Shown here one piece after another: positions 7,187 through 9,100 of a stretch of 9,100 nt of DNA. How positions within the stretch are numbered: position 1 is the first letter of the stretch; each line of letters starts with the position of its first letter. The notes below the pieces were generated by a model. The model worked only from the letters and a program-made list of their open reading frames with translations, did not search any database and was not told the DNA's origin. Source of the DNA: JAYUHK01 sp043778415 (GTDB taxonomy: Bacteria; Bacteroidota; Bacteroidia; Chitinophagales; Saprospiraceae); NCBI GenBank assembly GCA_043778415.1, contig JAYWGG010000040.1, forward strand, positions 1-9,100, in the 5' to 3' direction. The translations under genes were made by a program, and so were the position numbers.

Positions 7187-7350
7187 TTAGTAATGAAGAA
7201 AAAATAAAGTACTCAATTTTTTCCAATAAATTCAATCAATAATAAGGCATTTTTGAGGCGCAACGCAGGGCGTTGTAACGAAAAAATAACGCAATGATTG
7301 GTTGTAATTTAGCAGAAAAAATAAGTAGTTTACTTTAGACGCATTCCTTA
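7187..7350 (-). repeat. 164-bp palindromic MITE/REP-like element, copy B (inverted relative to copy A)
   Basis: The minus strand of this segment matches 5075-5238 end to end without gaps, with 13 mismatches. Similarity ends at the same points on both sides, which defines a unit of 164 bp. It shares the palindromic arms and the three TTATTTTTTC motifs of copy A. Its tip is CAACGC-AGG-GCGTTG (7261-7275) on the plus strand, with a compensated pair change relative to copy A. No ORF, transposase or clear target duplication is visible. It sits about 34 bases upstream of the -33 box of the ATP-grasp promoter. Confidence 0.85.
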
Positions 7351-7383
7351 CAATGAAGAGGAATTTTAAATCCTAAAAATAGG

Positions 7384-7415
7384 TTTGACAAATAGATAAG
7401 ATATTCATAACTTTG
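7384..7415 (+). promoter_or_regulatory. Bacteroidota-type promoter of the ATP-grasp gene
   Basis: TTTG (7384-7387) and TAACTTTG (7408-7415) match the Bacteroidota -33 and -7 elements (TTTG and TAnnTTTG) with a 20-base spacer. Transcription would start near 7421, leaving a leader of about 65 bases before the ATG at 7487. The last base of the -7 box is the G of an in-frame GTG at 7415, so that GTG cannot be a start on this transcript. Confidence 0.72.
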
Positions 7416-7486
7416 TGTGGCAAGAACGTGCAAACGAAAATAAATACTTGCCGAATATCTTCTTTAACAAAATACGAACTTTGCTT

Positions 7487-8698
7487 ATGTCTTCACTTTC
7501 TATCCTTTGTATTGCGAGTTTCCATAAGGGCGACGATTTTTTGCGCGCCGTAAAAAAAACAGGTAGTACCGTTTATCTCGTGACCTCCAAAAAACACGAA
7601 CACAAACCGTGGGCGCGCGAGGCTATTGACGAGATTTTTTTCGTCCAAGAAGACGAAAAAGGCAACTGGAACATGGACGAAGTCCTTTCTGGGCTGGCGT
7701 GGCTGATGCAAGCCAAACGAATCGACCGAATCGTAGCCCTCGACGATTTTGACGTAGAAAAAGCGGCTCTGATGCGCGAACATTTCCGCGTGCCGGGCAT
7801 GGGACAGACCACCGCTCGCTATTTTCGCGACAAGCTCGCTATGCGAATGAAAGCCCAAGAAGCCGGCATCAACGTCCCTGCGTTCAGTTCGCTTTTTCAC
7901 GATGCAGATATTCACGCTTATACCCAGCGAGTGCCTGCGCCGTGGGTCGTCAAGCCGCGCTCGGAAGCCTCCGCTACGGGTATCAAAAAAGTGTATTCTG
8001 CCGAAGAACTTTGGGACGTACTGAATATCATCGGAGCAGACCGCCATCATTACCTCATCGAACAGTTCAAACCCGGAGCCGTTTATCATGCGGACGCGCT
8101 GACACAGGACGGCAATGTGCTTTTTTGCAGAGTCAGTCAATACGTCAATACGCCGTTTGAAGTGGCGCACGGCGGCGGAATATTTCGCTCTGCAACGGTA
8201 GATTTTGGAAGCAAAGACGACAAAGAATTGCAAAAAATGAACGCCCAAGTAATGAAAGCCTTCGGAATGCAATACAGCGCGTCGCACACGGAGTTTATCC
8301 GTTGCCACGACGACGACAAATATTATTTTCTCGAAACTGCGTCGAGAGTCGGAGGGGCAAATTTGGCTGAAATGGTCGAATACTCATCGGGATTGAACCT
8401 TTGGGCAGAGTGGGCAAGATTGGAGGTCGCCGTTGCCAACGGCGAAAAATATGAATTGCCAAAAATAAAAAATGACCACGCCGGGATAGTAGTTTCGCTT
8501 GCTCGCGACCAACACCCCGATACTTCTGGGTTTCAGAATCCAGAAATCTGCTGGCGCATGAATATGGAACATCACATCGGTATGATTGTGCGTTCCGAAA
8601 CTCGGGAGCAAATCCTATCGCTTTTAGATGATTTTGCTACCATAATTTTTAGGGATTTTCACGCCAGTGCGCCTGCGCCCGACAAGCCAAGCCATTAG
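7487..8698 (+). CDS. ATP-grasp domain protein, probable carboxylate-amine ligase of unknown substrate
   Basis: This 403-residue protein resembles the ATP-grasp superfamily, where ATP activates a carboxylate as an acyl phosphate that an amine or thiol then attacks. Residues of about 1-105 form a Rossmann-like N-terminal domain (LSILCIASFHKGDDFLRAV at 4-22; DRIVALDDFDVEKAALMRE at 80-98). The ATP-grasp core is at about 110-310: RDKLAMR (114-120), VVKPRSEASATGI (154-166) with the ATP-binding Lys156 and a flexible loop, IEQFKPGAVYHADAL (191-205), and FLETASRVGGAN (281-292) with the likely metal ligand Glu283, then Arg287. Residues after about 310 form a C-terminal region ending in an A/P-rich tail. 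No signal peptide or membrane segment is evident. It resembles the group that includes carbamoyl-phosphate synthase-like, biotin carboxylase-like and L-amino-acid ligases; I cannot choose a substrate. An in-frame GTG at 7415 overlaps the promoter, so the ATG at 7487 is preferred. It is divergent from asnB, with a repeat element between. Confidence 0.85.
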   Translation: MSSLSILCIASFHKGDDFLRAVKKTGSTVYLVTSKKHEHKPWAREAIDEIFFVQEDEKGNWNMDEVLSGLAWLMQAKRIDRIVALDDFDVEKAALMREHFRVPGMGQTTARYFRDKLAMRMKAQEAGINVPAFSSLFHDADIHAYTQRVPAPWVVKPRSEASATGIKKVYSAEELWDVLNIIGADRHHYLIEQFKPGAVYHADALTQDGNVLFCRVSQYVNTPFEVAHGGGIFRSATVDFGSKDDKELQKMNAQVMKAFGMQYSASHTEFIRCHDDDKYYFLETASRVGGANLAEMVEYSSGLNLWAEWARLEVAVANGEKYELPKIKNDHAGIVVSLARDQHPDTSGFQNPEICWRMNMEHHIGMIVRSETREQILSLLDDFATIIFRDFHASAPAPDKPSH

Positions 8699-8717
8699 AA
8701 AAATCTACAGATTTGGG

Positions 8718-8769
8718 CAATAAAAAAGGCTATTTTCACTCTTTCGAGCAGAAAATAGCCTTTTTATTG
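8718..8769. terminator. bidirectional terminator between the ATP-grasp gene and atpC
   Basis: CAATAAAAAAGGCTATTTTC (8718-8737) pairs with GAAAATAGCCTTTTTATTG (8751-8769), with one unpaired A in the left arm and a 13-base loop. The A-rich left side and T-rich right side make it usable on both strands. It starts 20 bases after the stop of the ATP-grasp gene and lies about 30 bases beyond the atpC stop on the other strand. Confidence 0.88.
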
Positions 8770-8800
8770 GTGCTTTTTGTAAAAATATTTACCCAAAAAT

Positions 8801-9049
8801 CTACATTTTAAGACCTTGCACGAGCAGCGAAATTTCATTGCGAAGGACTTCAATGAAGCCTTTTTCTATCTGAAATTTCATTTTAGTTCCGTCTTCTTTG
8901 GCGATGGTCACGTCGCCTGCACCCAAAGCAGACACTAAAGCTGCGTGATTTTTGAGTACCTGAAACTGACCGCTTACGCCCGGCACTTTGACAGACGTGA
9001 TGCCTCCCGAAAACACTTCTTTATCTGGTGTTAAAACTGAAATATTCAT
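8801..9049 (-). CDS. atpC: F1Fo ATP synthase subunit epsilon, short one-domain form
   Basis: This 82-residue protein is the epsilon subunit of the F1 central stalk, which couples rotation between the gamma subunit and the membrane ring. It has the N-terminal beta-sandwich signature: LTPDKEVFSGGITSVKVPG (6-24), GQFQVLKNHAALVSALGAG (27-45) and a GFIEV strand (64-68). It stops at the end of that domain. The C-terminal helical hairpin of about 50 residues found in E. coli-type subunits, which can inhibit ATP hydrolysis, is absent; short epsilons are known in Bacteroidota. The reading frame closes cleanly at TAG just before a terminator, so this looks natural rather than broken. In this phylum atpC commonly follows atpD, which would lie just beyond position 9100 on the minus strand. 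The ATG at 9049 gives the expected family N-terminus. No coding sequence is recognisable in 9050-9100. Confidence 0.92.
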   Translation of the reverse strand: MNISVLTPDKEVFSGGITSVKVPGVSGQFQVLKNHAALVSALGAGDVTIAKEDGTKMKFQIEKGFIEVLRNEISLLVQGLKM

Positions 9050-9100
9050 ACTAAATAGTTTTTAATTTTTAGTGATTAGTCGTACAAATAGTTGCTAATC

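Larger units (their letters stand above)
7080..7486. other. divergent intergenic region between asnB and the ATP-grasp gene
   Basis: This 407-bp stretch contains no gene. It holds the asnB upstream region (7080-7186, AT-rich, no convincing -7 box), repeat element copy B (7187-7350), and the promoter plus a leader of about 65 bases for the ATP-grasp gene (7384-7486). The repeat therefore lies between the two divergent genes and probably outside both transcripts. Confidence 0.7.

Noticed and set aside
5075..7350. A complete insertion sequence or composite transposon around asnB
   Set aside because: There is no transposase or integrase gene and no clear target-site duplication. Only the repeat elements themselves can be supported.
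7493..8308. Open frame of 271 codons on the minus strand
   Set aside because: It lies inside and opposite the ATP-grasp gene, which has clear motifs and a good promoter. It is an antisense by-product of codon bias.

Overview
The window looks like chromosomal DNA from a member of the Bacteroidota. The evidence is a predicted secreted protein ending in a type IX secretion (T9SS) type A sorting domain, promoter boxes of the Bacteroidota form TAnnTTTG, A-rich leaders without clear Shine-Dalgarno sequences, and an ATP synthase epsilon subunit of the short one-domain kind. Nothing visible fixes the order or genus.

Layout from left to right. Positions 1-188 are AT-rich non-coding DNA with one A/T hairpin. 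A secreted protein with two DUF4394 repeats and a T9SS tail lies on the minus strand (189-2147). After a spacer with a long hairpin comes a catalytically dead M16 peptidase homologue on the minus strand (2432-3676). A divergent promoter region separates it from dnaN, the DNA polymerase III sliding clamp, on the plus strand (3954-5069). dnaN converges on a glutamine-dependent asparagine synthetase on the minus strand (5298-7079), and both run into one symmetric terminator. A 407-bp divergent region follows, then an ATP-grasp ligase of unknown substrate on the plus strand (7487-8698). That gene shares a bidirectional terminator with atpC on the minus strand (8801-9049), which is probably the last gene of an ATP synthase operon continuing beyond the window.

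The most unusual structure is a pair of 164-bp elements in inverted orientation, at 5075-5238 and 7187-7350, bracketing the asparagine synthetase. By hand alignment they match over their whole length without gaps, with 13 mismatches (about 92 % identity). Each is itself an imperfect palindrome that could fold into one long hairpin, and the tip of the hairpin carries a compensated base-pair change between the copies. They look like a MITE-like or REP-like non-autonomous repeat family. No transposase gene is present.

The genes do not form one pathway. dnaN (replication) and atpC (energy) are housekeeping genes. The asparagine synthetase and the ATP-grasp ligase are divergent and could be functionally linked, but nothing in the sequence proves it. 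I found no rRNA, tRNA, CRISPR array, transposase or phage gene.
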